Assembly (NCBI GenBank): GCA_034096865.1
Contig: JAWQFJ010009619.1
Location: forward strand, 30,001 to 72,762
Length of the DNA stretch: 42,762 nt
Direction: 5' to 3'
Source: Theodoxus fluviatilis
Lineage: Eukaryota; Mollusca; Gastropoda; Cycloneritida; Neritidae
The translations under genes and the position numbers were made by a program. Positions 8,693-21,431 of the stretch are shown here, piece by piece (position 1 is the first letter of the stretch; every line of letters starts with the position of its first letter). Below the pieces are notes generated by a model. It did not search any database, was not told the origin of the DNA, and was given only the letters and a program-made list of their open reading frames with translations.

Positions 8693-11600
8693 TGAGGGCT
8701 GTCCAGGACTGCAGGGGACGCGAGGGTTGTACAGGACTGCAGGGGACACGAGGGCTGTCCAGGACTGCAGGGGACGCGAGGGTTGTACAGGACTGCAGGG
8801 GACGCAAGGGCTGCACAGGACTGCAGGGGACACGAGGGCTGTACAGGACTGCAGGGGACACGAGGGCTGTACAGGACTGCAGGGGACGCGAGGGCTGTAA
8901 AGGACTGCAGGGGACACGTGGGCTGCACAGGACTGCAGGGGACGCGAGGGCTGTACAGGACTGCAGGGGACACGAGGGCTGTACAGGACTGCAGGGGACG
9001 CGAGGGCTGTACAGGACTGCAGGGGACGCGAGGGCTGTACAGGACTGCAGGGGACGCGAGGGCTGTACAGGACTGCAGGGGACACGAGGGCTGTACAGGA
9101 CTGCAGGGGACGCGAGGGCTGCACAGGACTGCAGGGGACACGAGGGCTGCACAGGACTGCAGGGGACACGAGAGCTGCACAGGACTGCAGGGGACACGAG
9201 AGCTGTACAGGACTGCAGGGGACGCGAGGGCTGTACAGGACTGCAGGGGACACGAGGGCTGTACAGGACTGCAGGGGACACGAGGGCTGTACAGGACTGC
9301 AGGGGACACAAGGGCTGTACAGGGGACGCGAGGGCTGTATAGGACTGCAGGGGACACGAGGGCTGCACAGGACTGCAGGGGACGCGAGGGCTGCATAGGA
9401 CTGCAGGGGACACGAGGGCTGTACAGGACTGCAGGGGACACGAGGGCTGCACAGGACTGCAGGGGACGCGAGGGCTGTACAGGACTGCAGGGGACACGAG
9501 GGCTGCACAGGACTGCAGGGGACGCGAGGGCTGTACAGGACTGCAGGGGACACGAGGGCTGTACAGGACTGCAGGGGACGCGAGGGCTGTACAGGACTGC
9601 AGGGGACACGAGGGCTGTACAGGACTGCAGGGGACACAAGGGCTGTACAGGGGACGCGAGGGCTGTACAGGACTGCAGGGGACGCGAGGGCTGCACAGGA
9701 CTGCAGGGGACGCGAGGGCTGCATAGGACTGCAGGGGACACGAGGGCTGTACAGGACTGCAGGGGACGCGAGGGCTGTACAGGACTGCAGGGGACACGAG
9801 GGCTGTACAGGACTGCAGGGGACGCGAGGGCTGTACAGGACTGCAGGGGACACGAGGGATGTACAGGACTGCAGGGGACACGAGGGCTGTACAGGACTGC
9901 AGGGGACACGAGGGCTGCACAGGACTGCAGGGGACGCGAGGGCTGTACAGGACTGCAGGGGACGCGAGGGCTGTACAGGACTGCAGAAGACACGAGGGCT
10001 GAACAGGACTGCAGGGGACACGAGGGCTGTACAGGACTGCAGGGGACACGAGGGCTGTACAGGACTGCACGGGACGCGAGGGTTGTACAGGACTGCAGGG
10101 GACACGAGGGCTGTCCAGGACTGCAGGGGACGCGAGGGCTGTACAGGACTGCAGGGGACGCGAGGGCTGTACAGGACTGCAGGGGACACGAGGGCTGCAC
10201 AGGACTGCAGGGGACACGAGGGCTGTACAGGACTGCAGGGGACGCGAGGGCTGCACAGGACTGCAGGGGACACGAGGGCTGTACAGGACTGCAGGGGACA
10301 CGAGGGCTGTACAGGACTGCAGGGGACGCGAGGGCTGTACAGGACTGCAGGGGACACGAGGGCTGCACAGGACTGCAGGGGACGCGAGGGCTGTACAGGA
10401 CTGCAGGGGACACGAGGGCTGTACAGGACTGCAGGGGACGCGAGGGCTGTACAGGACTGCAGGGGACGCGAGGGCTGTACAGGACTGCAGGGGACGCGAG
10501 GGCTGTACAGGACTGCAGGGGACGCGAGGGCTGTACAGGACTGCAGGGGACACGAGGGCTGTACAGGACTGCAGGGGACACGAGGGCTGTACAGGACTGC
10601 AGGGGACACGAGGGCTGTACAGGACTGCAGGGGACGCGAGGGCTGTACAGGACTGCAGGGGACACGAGGGCTGTACAGGACTGCAGGGGACACGAGGGCT
10701 GTACAGGACTGCAGGGGACACGAGGGCTGTACAGGACTGCAGGGGACACGAGGGCTGTACAGGGGACGCGAGGGCTGTACAGGACTGCAGGGGACACGAG
10801 GGCTGCACAGGACTGCAGGGGACGCGAGGGCTGTACAGGACTGCAGGGGACACGAGGGCTGTACAGGACTGCAGGGGACGCGAGGGCTGTACAGGACTGC
10901 AGGGGACGCGAGGGCTGTACAGGACTGCAGGGGACACGAGGGCTGTACAGGACTGCAGGGGACGCGAGGGCTGTACAGGACTGCAGGGGACACGAGGGCT
11001 GTACAGGACTGCAGGGGACGCGAGGGCTGTACAGGACTGCAGGGGACACGAGGGCTGCACAGGACTGCAGGGGACACGAGGGCTGTACAGGGGACGCGAG
11101 GGCTGCACAGAACTGCAGGGGACACGAGGGCTGTACAGAACTGCAGGGGACACGAGGGCTGTACAGGACTGCAGGGGACGCGAGGGCTGTACAGGACTGC
11201 AGGGGACACGAGGGCTGTACAGGACTGCAGGGGACACGAGGGCTGTACAGGACTGCAGGGGACGCGAGGGCTGTACAGGACTGCAGGGGACGCGAGGGCT
11301 GTACAGGACTGCAGGGGACACGAGGGCTGTACAGGACTGCAGGGGACACGAGGGCTGTACAGGACTGCAGGGGACGCGAGGGCTGTACAGGACTGCAGGG
11401 GACGCGAGGGCTGTACAGGACTGCAGGGGACACGAGGGCTGCACAGGACTGCAGGGGACACGAGGGCTGTACAGGACTGCAGGGGACGCGAGGGCTGTAC
11501 AGGACTGCAGGGGACGCGAGGGCTGTACAGGACTGCAGGGGACACGAGGGCTGTACAGGACTGCAGGGGACACGAGGGCTGTACAGGACTGCAGGGGACG

Positions 11601-13694
11601 CGAGGGCTGTACAGGACTGCAGGGGACGCGAGGGCTGTACAGGACTGCAGGGGACGCGAGGGCTGTACAGGACTGCAGGGGACACGAGGGCTGTACAGGA
11701 CTGCAGGGGACACGAGGGCTGTACAGGACTGCAGGGGACACGAGGGCTGTACAGGACTGCAGGGGACACGAGGGCTGCACAGGACTGCAGGGGACACGAG
11801 GGCTGCACAGGACTGCAGGGGACACGAGGGCTGTACAGGGGACGCGAGGGCTGTACAGGACTGCAGAAGACACGAGGGCTGTACAGAACTGCAGGGGACG
11901 CGAGGGCTGTACAGGACTGCAGGGGACACGAGGGCTGTACAGGACTGCAGGGGACACGAGGGCTGTACAGGACTGCAGGGGACACGAGGGCTGTACAGGA
12001 CTGCAGGGGACACGAGGGCTGCACAGGACTGCAGGGGACACGAGGGCTGCACAGGACTGCAGGGGACACGAGGGCTGTACAGGGGACGCGAGGGCTGTAC
12101 AGGACTGCAGGGGACGCGAGGGCTATACAGGACTGCAGGGGACACGAGGGCTGTACAGGACTGCAGGGGACACGAGAGCTGTACAGGACTGCAGGGGACG
12201 CGACGGCTGTACAGGACTGCAGGGGACACGAGGGCTGTACAGGACTGCAGGGGACGCGAGGGCTGTACAGGACTGCAGGGGACACGAGGGCTGTACAGGA
12301 CTGCAGGGGACACGAGGGCTGTACAGGACTGCAGGGGACACGAGGGCTGTACAGGACTGCAGGGGACACGAGGGCTGTACAGGACTGCAGGGGACGCGAG
12401 GGCTGTACAGGACTGCAGGGGACGCGAGGGCTGTACAGGACTGCAGGGGACGCGAGGGCTGTACAGGACTGCAGGGGACACGAGGGCTGTACAGGACTGC
12501 AGGGGACACGAGAGCTGTACAGGACTGCAGGGGACGCGAGGGCTGTACAGGACTGCAGGGGACACGAGAGCTGTACAGGACTGCAGGGGACGCGAGGGCT
12601 GTACAGGACTGCAGGGGACGCGAGGGCTGTACAGGACTGCAGGGGACGCGAGGGCTGCACAGGACTGCAGGGGACACGAGGGCTGTACAGGACTGCAGGG
12701 GACACGAGGGCTGTACAGGGGACGCGAGGGCTGTACAGGACTGCAGGGGACGCGAGGGCTGTACAGGACTGCAGGGGACACGAGGGCTGTACAGGACTGC
12801 AGGGGACGCGAGGGCTGTACAGGACTGCAGGGACACGAGGGCTGTACAGGACTGCACGGGACACGAGGGCTGTACAGGACTGCAGGGGACACGAGGGCTG
12901 TACAGGACTGCAGGGGACACGAGGGCTGTACAGGGGACGCGAGGGCTGTACAGGACTGCAGGGGACGCGAGGGCTGTACAGGACTGCAGGGGAAGCGAGG
13001 GCTGTACAGAACTGCAGGGGACACGAGGGCTGCACAGGACTGCAGGGGACACGAGGGCTGTACAGGGGACGCGAGGGCTGTACAGGACTGCAGGGGACGC
13101 GAGGGCTGTACAGGACTGCAGGGGACGCGAGGGCTGTACAGAACTGCAGGGGACACGAGGGCTGCACAGGACTGCAGGGGACACGAGGGCTGTACAGGGG
13201 ACACGAGGGCTGTACAGGGGACACGAGGGCTGCACAGGACTGCAGGGGACGCGAGGGCTGCACAGGACTGCAGGGGACGCGAGGGCTGCACAGGACTGCA
13301 GGGGACACGAGGGCTGTACAGGACTGCAGGGGACACGAGGGCTGTACAGGGGACGCGAGGGCTGTACAGGACTGCAGGGGACGCGAGGGCTGTACAGGAC
13401 TGCAGGGGACACGAGGGCTGTACAGGACTGCAGGGGACACGAGGGCTGCACAGGACTGCAGGGGACACGAGGGCTGTACAGGGGACGCGAGGGCTGTACA
13501 GGACTGCAGGGGACGCGAGGGCTGTACAGGACTGCAGGGGACGCGAGGGCTGTACAGAACTGCAGGGGACACGAGGGCTGCACAGGACTGCAGGGGACAC
13601 GAGGGCTGTACAGGGGACGCGAGGGCTGTACAGGACTGCAGGGGACGCGAGGGCTGTACAGGACTGCAGGGGACGCGAGGGCTGTACAGGACTG
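8692..13694. repeat. 5.0-kb array of a 28-bp unit (about 180 copies)
   Basis: The unit runs GGGCTGTACAGGACTGCAGG then GGACACGA. Common variants are CACGA/CGCGA, GTAC/GCAC and GGG/GAG. A 20-bp short form, lacking 8 bp between flanking GG dinucleotides (GGCTGTACAGGGGACGCGA), occurs sporadically before about 12.9 kb and regularly after it. Each full unit contains the palindromes TGTACA and CTGCAG, so PstI sites recur every 28 bp. Neither strand of the unit has stops, so frames up to about 1,800 codons occur on both strands. These reflect the period and are not proteins. Confidence 0.97.
12927..13690. repeat. 132-bp higher-order repeat at the right end of the 28-bp array
   Basis: Short 20-bp units (TGTACAGGGG) are found at 12927, 13059, 13191, 13343, 13475 and 13607, with one extra at 13211. 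Spacing is 132 bp (four 28-bp units plus one 20-bp unit), apart from the 20-bp offset at the extra unit. This shows amplification of a five-unit block rather than of single units. Confidence 0.88.
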
Positions 13695-14208
13695 CTGCAC
13701 CCTCGCCACAGAAGCAGGAGAGCGCAGAAGAGGGGAGGGAGGCAGAGAGGAAACCAGAGAAATGAGGGAGGAGCGAGTCTCTGGAGGTGGGAGGCAGGCA
13801 CGACAGCAGGGGCGTTCATGCCATGGAGACGATCGCAGAGCGGTGCCGAGGACGATGCCAAAGGACACAGTTCAGAGGTGAGGGTGCAAGCGTGGAAGGT
13901 TGCCACTAGCGGCTGTGGGACACAACGGGGTCTGCACACAGGCCGCAGCCAGCACAGCCTTGACAAGTCCAGTCTGCATAGATACAAGAGAGGGATTTAC
14001 TGCTGCTAAGTGCAACGGTGAAAATAGAAAATTGGCCACGCTCCTCTCATTGCAGGCTGCTTGCTGCATGGGCACTCCATGACGTCACGATTTGTCGTCT
14101 TCAAGAGTGGCCTCGCTTGCTTGCGTCTTGTTTATGGCCTAGTGGAGAGACTTTTCTAGCAGACAAACACACCGCCTTTGAAGCGGCCCGTCCCTGTTTG
14201 CTCCGCAC
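13695..14208. other. ~510-bp single-copy spacer between the two largest arrays
   Basis: Mixed-composition DNA with no internal repeat. It starts purine-rich (GAAGAGGGGAGGGAGG, about 13729) and becomes balanced. I see no exon or RNA gene. It is the only primer-friendly unique sequence between 7.3 and 24.3 kb, which makes it a useful anchor. Confidence 0.6.
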
Positions 14209-17125
14209 TCTACAGCGTGTCTCGTACTCTACAGTGTGTCTCGCACTCTACAGCCTGTCTCGTACTCTACAGGGTGTCTCGCACTCTACAGCGTGTCTCG
14301 CACTCTACAGTGTGTCTCGCACTCTACAGGGTGTCTCGCACTCTACAGCGTGTCTCGCACTCTACAGTGTGTCTCGCACTCTACAGCCTGTCTCGTGCTC
14401 TACAGCGTGTCTCGCACTCTACAGCGTGTCTCGTGCTCTACAGCGTGTCTCGTGCTCTACAGTGTGTCTCGCACTCTACAGTGTGTCTCGTGCTCTACAG
14501 CCTGTCTCGTGCTCTACAGAGTGTCTCGTACTCTACAGGGTGTCTCGCACTCTACAGTGAGTCTCGCACTCTACACTTTTTCTCGCACTCTACAGCCTGT
14601 CTCGTACTCTACAGTGTGTCTCGTACTCTACAGTGTGTCTCGTGCTCTACAGCCTGTCTCGTACTCTACACTTTTTCTCGCACTCTACAGCCTGTCTCGT
14701 ACTCTACAGTGTGTCTCGTACTCTACAGTGTGTCTCGTGCTCTACAGCCTGTCTCGTACTCTACAGCCTGTCTCGTACTCTACAGTGTGTCTCGCACTCT
14801 ACAGTGTGTCTCGCACTCTACAGCCTGTCTCGTACTCTACAGTGTGTCTCGTACTCTACACTTTTTCTCGCACTCTACAGCCTGTCTCGTGCTCTACAGC
14901 CTGTCTCGTACTCTACAGTGTGTCTCGCACTCTACAGTGTGTCTCGCACTCTACAGTGTGTCTCGCACTCTACAGTGTGTCTCGCACTCTACAGTGTGTC
15001 TCGTACTCTACATCCTGTCTCGCACTCTACAGTGTGTCTCGCCCTCTACATCCTGTCTCGTGCTCTACAGCGTGTCTCGCACTCTACATCCTGTCTCGTG
15101 CTCTACATGTGTGTCTCGCACTCTACATCCTGTCTCGTGCTCTACAGCGTGTCTCGCACTCTACAGCGTGTCTCGTGCTCTACAGCGTGTCTCGTGCTCT
15201 ACAGCGTGTCTCGCACTCTACAGCGTGTCTCGTGCTCTACAGCGTGTCTCGCACTCTACATCCTGTCTCGTGCTCTACAGCGTGTCTCGCACTCTACATC
15301 CTGTCTCGTGCTCTACAGTGTGTCTCGCACTCTACATCCTGTCTCGTGCTCTACAGCGTGTCTCGCACTCTACAGCGTGTCTCGTGCTCTACAGTGTGTC
15401 TCGCACTCTACAGTGTGTCTCGTGCTCTACAGTGTGTCTCGTGCTCTACAGCGTGTCTCGTGCTCTACAGCGTGTCTCGTACTCTACAGCGTGTCTCGTG
15501 CTCTACAGCGTGTCTCGTGCTCTACATCCTGTCTCGTGCTCTACAGCGTGTCTCGCACTCTACAGCGTGTCTCGTGCTCTACAGCGTGTCTCGTACTCTA
15601 CAGTGTGTCTCGTGCTCTACAGTGTGTCTCGTGCTCTACAGCGTGTCTCGTGCTCTACAGCGTGTCTCGTACTCTACAGCGTGTCTCGTGCTCTACAGTG
15701 TGTCTCGCACTCTACAGTGTGTCTCGTGCTCTACAGTGTGTCTCGCACTCTACAGCGTGTCTCGCACTCTACAGTGTGTCTCGTGCTCTACAGTGTGCCT
15801 CGTGCTCTACAGCGTGTCTCGCACTCTACAGTGTGTCTCGTGCTCTAGAGCGTGTCTCGCACTCTACAGTGTGTCTCGTGCTCTACAGTGTGTCTCGAAC
15901 TCTACATCCTGTCTCGTGCTCTACAGTGTGTCTCGTGCTCTACAGCGTGTCTCGTGCTCTACAGCGTGTCTCGCACTCTACAGTGTGTCCCGTGCTCTAC
16001 AGCGTGTCTCGCACTCTACAGTGTGTCTCGTGCTCTACAGCGTGTCTCGCACTCTACATCCTGTCTCGTGCTCTACAGTGTGTCTCGCACTCTACATCCT
16101 GTCTCGTGCTCTACAGCGTGTCTCGCACTCTACAGCGTGTCTCGTGCTCTACAGCGTGTCTCGCACTCTACAGTGTGTCTCGTGCTCTACAGTGTGTCTC
16201 GAGCTCTACAGCGTGTCTCGTGCTCTACAGCGTGTCTCGCACTCTACAGTGGGTCGTGTGCTCTACAGCGTGTCTCGCACTCTACAGCGTGTCTCGTGCT
16301 CTACAGCGTGTCTCGCACTCTACAGCGTGTCTCGCACTCTACAGCGTGTTTCGCACTCTACAGCGTGTCTCGTGCTCTACAGCGTGTCTCGCACTCTACA
16401 GCGCGTCTCGTGCTCTACAGCGTGTCTCGTACTCTACAGCATGTCTCGTGCTCTACAACGTGTCTCGCACTCTACAGCGTGTCTCGTGCTCTACAGCGTG
16501 TCTCGCACTCTACAGCGCGTCTCGCACTCTACAGCGCGTCTCGTGCTCTACAGCGTGTCTCGTGCTCTACAGCGTGTCTCGTACTCTACAGTGTGTATCG
16601 TGCTCTACAGTGTGTCTCGTGCTCTACAGCGTGTCTCGCACTCTACAGCGTGTCTCGTGCTCTACAGTGTGTCTCGTGCTCTACAGTATGTCTCGTACTC
16701 TACAGTGTGTCTCGTGCTCTACAGCCTGTCTCGTGCTCTACAGTGTGTCTCGTACTCTACAGCGTGTATCGTGCTCTACAGTGTGTCTCGCACTCTACAG
16801 CTTGTCTCGCACTCTACAGCGTGTCTCGTGCTCTACAGTGTGTCTCGTACTCTACAGCCTGTCTCGTGCTCTACAGTGTGTCTCGCACTCTACAGCGTGT
16901 CTCGCACTCTACAGCGTGTCTCGTGCTCTACAGTGTGTCTCGTGCTCTACAGTGTGTCTCGTGCTCTACAGCGTGTCTCGCACTCTACAGCGTGTCTCGT
17001 GCTCTACAGCGTGTCTCGTACTCTACAGAGTGTCTCGTGCTCTACAGTGTGTCTCGTGCTCTACAGTGTGTCTCGTGCTCTACAGTGTGTCTCGTGCTCT
17101 ACAGTGTCTCTCGTGCTCTACATCC

Positions 17126-19286
17126 TGTCTCGTACTCTACAGTGTGTCTCGTGCTCTACAGCGTGTCTCGAGCTCTACAGTGTGTCTCATGCTCTACAGT
17201 GTGTCTCGTGCTCTACAGTGTGTCTCGTGCTCTACAGTGTCTCTCGTGCTCTACAGCCTGTCTTGTACTCTACAGTGTGTCTCGTGCTCTACAGTGTGTC
17301 TCGTGCTCTACAGCCTGTCTCGTACTCTACAGCGTGTCTTGTACTCTACAGTGTGTCTCGTGCTCTACAGCGTTTCTCGCACTCTACAGCGTGTCTCGTG
17401 CTCTACAGTGTGTCTCGTGCTCTACAGTGTGTCTCGTGCTCTACAGTGTCTCTCGTGCTCTACAGCGTGTCTCGTACTCTACAGTGTGTCTCGTGCTCTG
17501 CAGTGTGTCTCGTACTCTACAGTGTGTCTCGTACTCTACAGTGTGTCTCGTACTCTACAGTGTGTCTCGTACTCTACAGCCTGTCTCGTGCTCTACAGTG
17601 TGTCTCGTGCTCTAAAGTGTGTCTCGCACTCTACAGCGTGTCTCGCACTCTACAGCCTGTCTCGTACTCTACAGCCTGTCTCGTGCTCTACAGTGTGTCT
17701 CGCACTCTACAGCCTGTCTCGTGCTCTACAGTGTGTCTCGTGCTCTACAGCGTGTCTCGTGCTCTACAGTGTGTCTCGTGCTCTACAGTGTGTCTCGTGC
17801 TCTACAGTATGTCTCGTACTCTACAGTGTGTCTCGTGCTCTACAGTGTGTCTTGTGCTCTACAGCGTGTCTCGTGCTCTACAGCGTGCCTCGTGCTCTAC
17901 AGCGTGTCTCGCACTCTACAGTGTGTCTCGCACTCTACAGCCTGTCTCGTACTCTACAGCCTGTCTCGTACTCTACAGTGTGTCTCGTGCTCTACAGTGT
18001 GTCTCGTACTCTACAGTGTGTCTCGTACTCTACAGTGTGTCTCGCGCTCTACAGTGTGTCTCGTGCTCTACAGTGTGTCTTGTGCTCTACAGTGTCTCGT
18101 GCTCTACAGCGTGTCTCGCACTCTACAGCGTGTCTCGTGCTCTACAGCGTGTCTCGTACTCTACAGAGTGTCTCGTGCTCTACAGTGTGTCTCGTGCTCT
18201 ACAGTGTGTCTCGTGCTCTACAGCCAGTCTCGTACTCTACAGCGTGTCTCGTGCTCTGCAGTGTGTCTCGTGCTCTACAGCCTGTCTCGTGCTCTGCAGT
18301 GTGTCTCGTGCTCTACAGTGTGTCTCGTGCTCTACAGTGTGTCTCGTGCTCTACAGTGTGTCTCGCACTCTCCAGTGTGTCTCATGCTCTACAGCGTGTC
18401 TCGTGCTCTACTGTGTGTCTCATGCTCTACAGCGTGTCTCGTGCTCTACAGTGTGTCTCGTGCTCTACAGCGTGTCTCGTACTCTATACTGTGTCTCGTG
18501 CTCTACAGCGTGTCTCGTGCTCTACAGTGTGTCTCGTGCTCTACAGTGTGTCCCGTGCTCTACAGCCTGTCTCGTGCTCTACAGTGTGTCCCGTGCTCTA
18601 CAGCGTGTCTCGTGCTCTACAGTGTGTCTCGTGCTCTACAGCGTGTCTCGTACTCTATACTGTGTCTCGTGCTCTACAGCCTGTCTCGTACTCTACAGTG
18701 TGTCTCGTGCTCTACAGTGTGTCTCGTACTCTACAGCGTGTCTCGTGCTCTACAGTGTGTCTCGCACTCTACAGTGTGTCTCGTGCTCTACAGCGTGTCT
18801 CGTGCTCTACAGTGAGTCTCGTGCTCTACAGTGTGTCTCGTGCTCTACAGTGTGTCTCGTGCTCTACAGCGTGTCTCGTACTCTACAATGTGTCTCGTGC
18901 TCCACAGTGTGTCTCGTGCTCTACAGTGTGTCTCGTGCTCTACAGTGTGTCTCGTGCTGTACAGTGTGTCTCGTGCTCTACAGCTTGTCTCGTACTCTAC
19001 ACTGTGTCTCGTGCTCTACAGCGTGTCTCGTGCTCTACAGTGTGTCTCGTGCTCTACAGTGTGTCTCGTGCTCTACAGCCTGTCTCGTACTCTACAATGT
19101 GTCTCGTGCTCTACAGTGTGTCTCGTACTCTACAGTGTGTCTCGGGCTCTACAGTGTGTCTCGTGCTCTACAGCCTGTCTCGTGCTCTACAGCGTGTTTC
19201 ATGGTCTACAGCGTGTCTCGTGCTCTACAGCGTGTCTCGTGCTCTACAGTGTGTCTCGTGCTCTACAGCGTGTCTCGTACTCTACA
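17126..19286. repeat. 2145-bp tandem duplication, copy A
   Basis: This segment of the 19-bp array matches 19271-21431 at a constant offset of 2145 bp, which equals 113 units minus the 2 bp missing from the single 17-bp unit. Comparing all three translated frames and spot-checking bases, I find one difference: C at 17888 against T at 20033. Rare markers present in both copies include CGAGCTC (17169/19314) and the 17-bp unit. Confidence 0.92.
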
Positions 19287-21431
19287 GTGTGTCTCGTGCT
19301 CTACAGCGTGTCTCGAGCTCTACAGTGTGTCTCATGCTCTACAGTGTGTCTCGTGCTCTACAGTGTGTCTCGTGCTCTACAGTGTCTCTCGTGCTCTACA
19401 GCCTGTCTTGTACTCTACAGTGTGTCTCGTGCTCTACAGTGTGTCTCGTGCTCTACAGCCTGTCTCGTACTCTACAGCGTGTCTTGTACTCTACAGTGTG
19501 TCTCGTGCTCTACAGCGTTTCTCGCACTCTACAGCGTGTCTCGTGCTCTACAGTGTGTCTCGTGCTCTACAGTGTGTCTCGTGCTCTACAGTGTCTCTCG
19601 TGCTCTACAGCGTGTCTCGTACTCTACAGTGTGTCTCGTGCTCTGCAGTGTGTCTCGTACTCTACAGTGTGTCTCGTACTCTACAGTGTGTCTCGTACTC
19701 TACAGTGTGTCTCGTACTCTACAGCCTGTCTCGTGCTCTACAGTGTGTCTCGTGCTCTAAAGTGTGTCTCGCACTCTACAGCGTGTCTCGCACTCTACAG
19801 CCTGTCTCGTACTCTACAGCCTGTCTCGTGCTCTACAGTGTGTCTCGCACTCTACAGCCTGTCTCGTGCTCTACAGTGTGTCTCGTGCTCTACAGCGTGT
19901 CTCGTGCTCTACAGTGTGTCTCGTGCTCTACAGTGTGTCTCGTGCTCTACAGTATGTCTCGTACTCTACAGTGTGTCTCGTGCTCTACAGTGTGTCTTGT
20001 GCTCTACAGCGTGTCTCGTGCTCTACAGCGTGTCTCGTGCTCTACAGCGTGTCTCGCACTCTACAGTGTGTCTCGCACTCTACAGCCTGTCTCGTACTCT
20101 ACAGCCTGTCTCGTACTCTACAGTGTGTCTCGTGCTCTACAGTGTGTCTCGTACTCTACAGTGTGTCTCGTACTCTACAGTGTGTCTCGCGCTCTACAGT
20201 GTGTCTCGTGCTCTACAGTGTGTCTTGTGCTCTACAGTGTCTCGTGCTCTACAGCGTGTCTCGCACTCTACAGCGTGTCTCGTGCTCTACAGCGTGTCTC
20301 GTACTCTACAGAGTGTCTCGTGCTCTACAGTGTGTCTCGTGCTCTACAGTGTGTCTCGTGCTCTACAGCCAGTCTCGTACTCTACAGCGTGTCTCGTGCT
20401 CTGCAGTGTGTCTCGTGCTCTACAGCCTGTCTCGTGCTCTGCAGTGTGTCTCGTGCTCTACAGTGTGTCTCGTGCTCTACAGTGTGTCTCGTGCTCTACA
20501 GTGTGTCTCGCACTCTCCAGTGTGTCTCATGCTCTACAGCGTGTCTCGTGCTCTACTGTGTGTCTCATGCTCTACAGCGTGTCTCGTGCTCTACAGTGTG
20601 TCTCGTGCTCTACAGCGTGTCTCGTACTCTATACTGTGTCTCGTGCTCTACAGCGTGTCTCGTGCTCTACAGTGTGTCTCGTGCTCTACAGTGTGTCCCG
20701 TGCTCTACAGCCTGTCTCGTGCTCTACAGTGTGTCCCGTGCTCTACAGCGTGTCTCGTGCTCTACAGTGTGTCTCGTGCTCTACAGCGTGTCTCGTACTC
20801 TATACTGTGTCTCGTGCTCTACAGCCTGTCTCGTACTCTACAGTGTGTCTCGTGCTCTACAGTGTGTCTCGTACTCTACAGCGTGTCTCGTGCTCTACAG
20901 TGTGTCTCGCACTCTACAGTGTGTCTCGTGCTCTACAGCGTGTCTCGTGCTCTACAGTGAGTCTCGTGCTCTACAGTGTGTCTCGTGCTCTACAGTGTGT
21001 CTCGTGCTCTACAGCGTGTCTCGTACTCTACAATGTGTCTCGTGCTCCACAGTGTGTCTCGTGCTCTACAGTGTGTCTCGTGCTCTACAGTGTGTCTCGT
21101 GCTGTACAGTGTGTCTCGTGCTCTACAGCTTGTCTCGTACTCTACACTGTGTCTCGTGCTCTACAGCGTGTCTCGTGCTCTACAGTGTGTCTCGTGCTCT
21201 ACAGTGTGTCTCGTGCTCTACAGCCTGTCTCGTACTCTACAATGTGTCTCGTGCTCTACAGTGTGTCTCGTACTCTACAGTGTGTCTCGGGCTCTACAGT
21301 GTGTCTCGTGCTCTACAGCCTGTCTCGTGCTCTACAGCGTGTTTCATGGTCTACAGCGTGTCTCGTGCTCTACAGCGTGTCTCGTGCTCTACAGTGTGTC
21401 TCGTGCTCTACAGCGTGTCTCGTACTCTACA
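19271..21431. repeat. 2145-bp tandem duplication, copy B
   Basis: Second copy of the block starting at 17126; the two overlap by the 16 bp shared at the junction. Identity ends near 21431, where AATG replaces AGTG. Immediately after, a 171-bp (nine-unit) piece marked by GTTTCATGG (21341) is repeated at 21512, so a smaller duplication followed the large one. Confidence 0.92.

Noticed and set aside
8308..13987. Cys/Pro/Ser-rich frames of about 1,750 codons on the minus strand and Arg/Gly-rich ones on the plus strand
   Set aside because: Both strands of the 28-bp unit lack stops. Coding on both strands in several frames at once is not plausible, and the frames run into the polypyrimidine tract.
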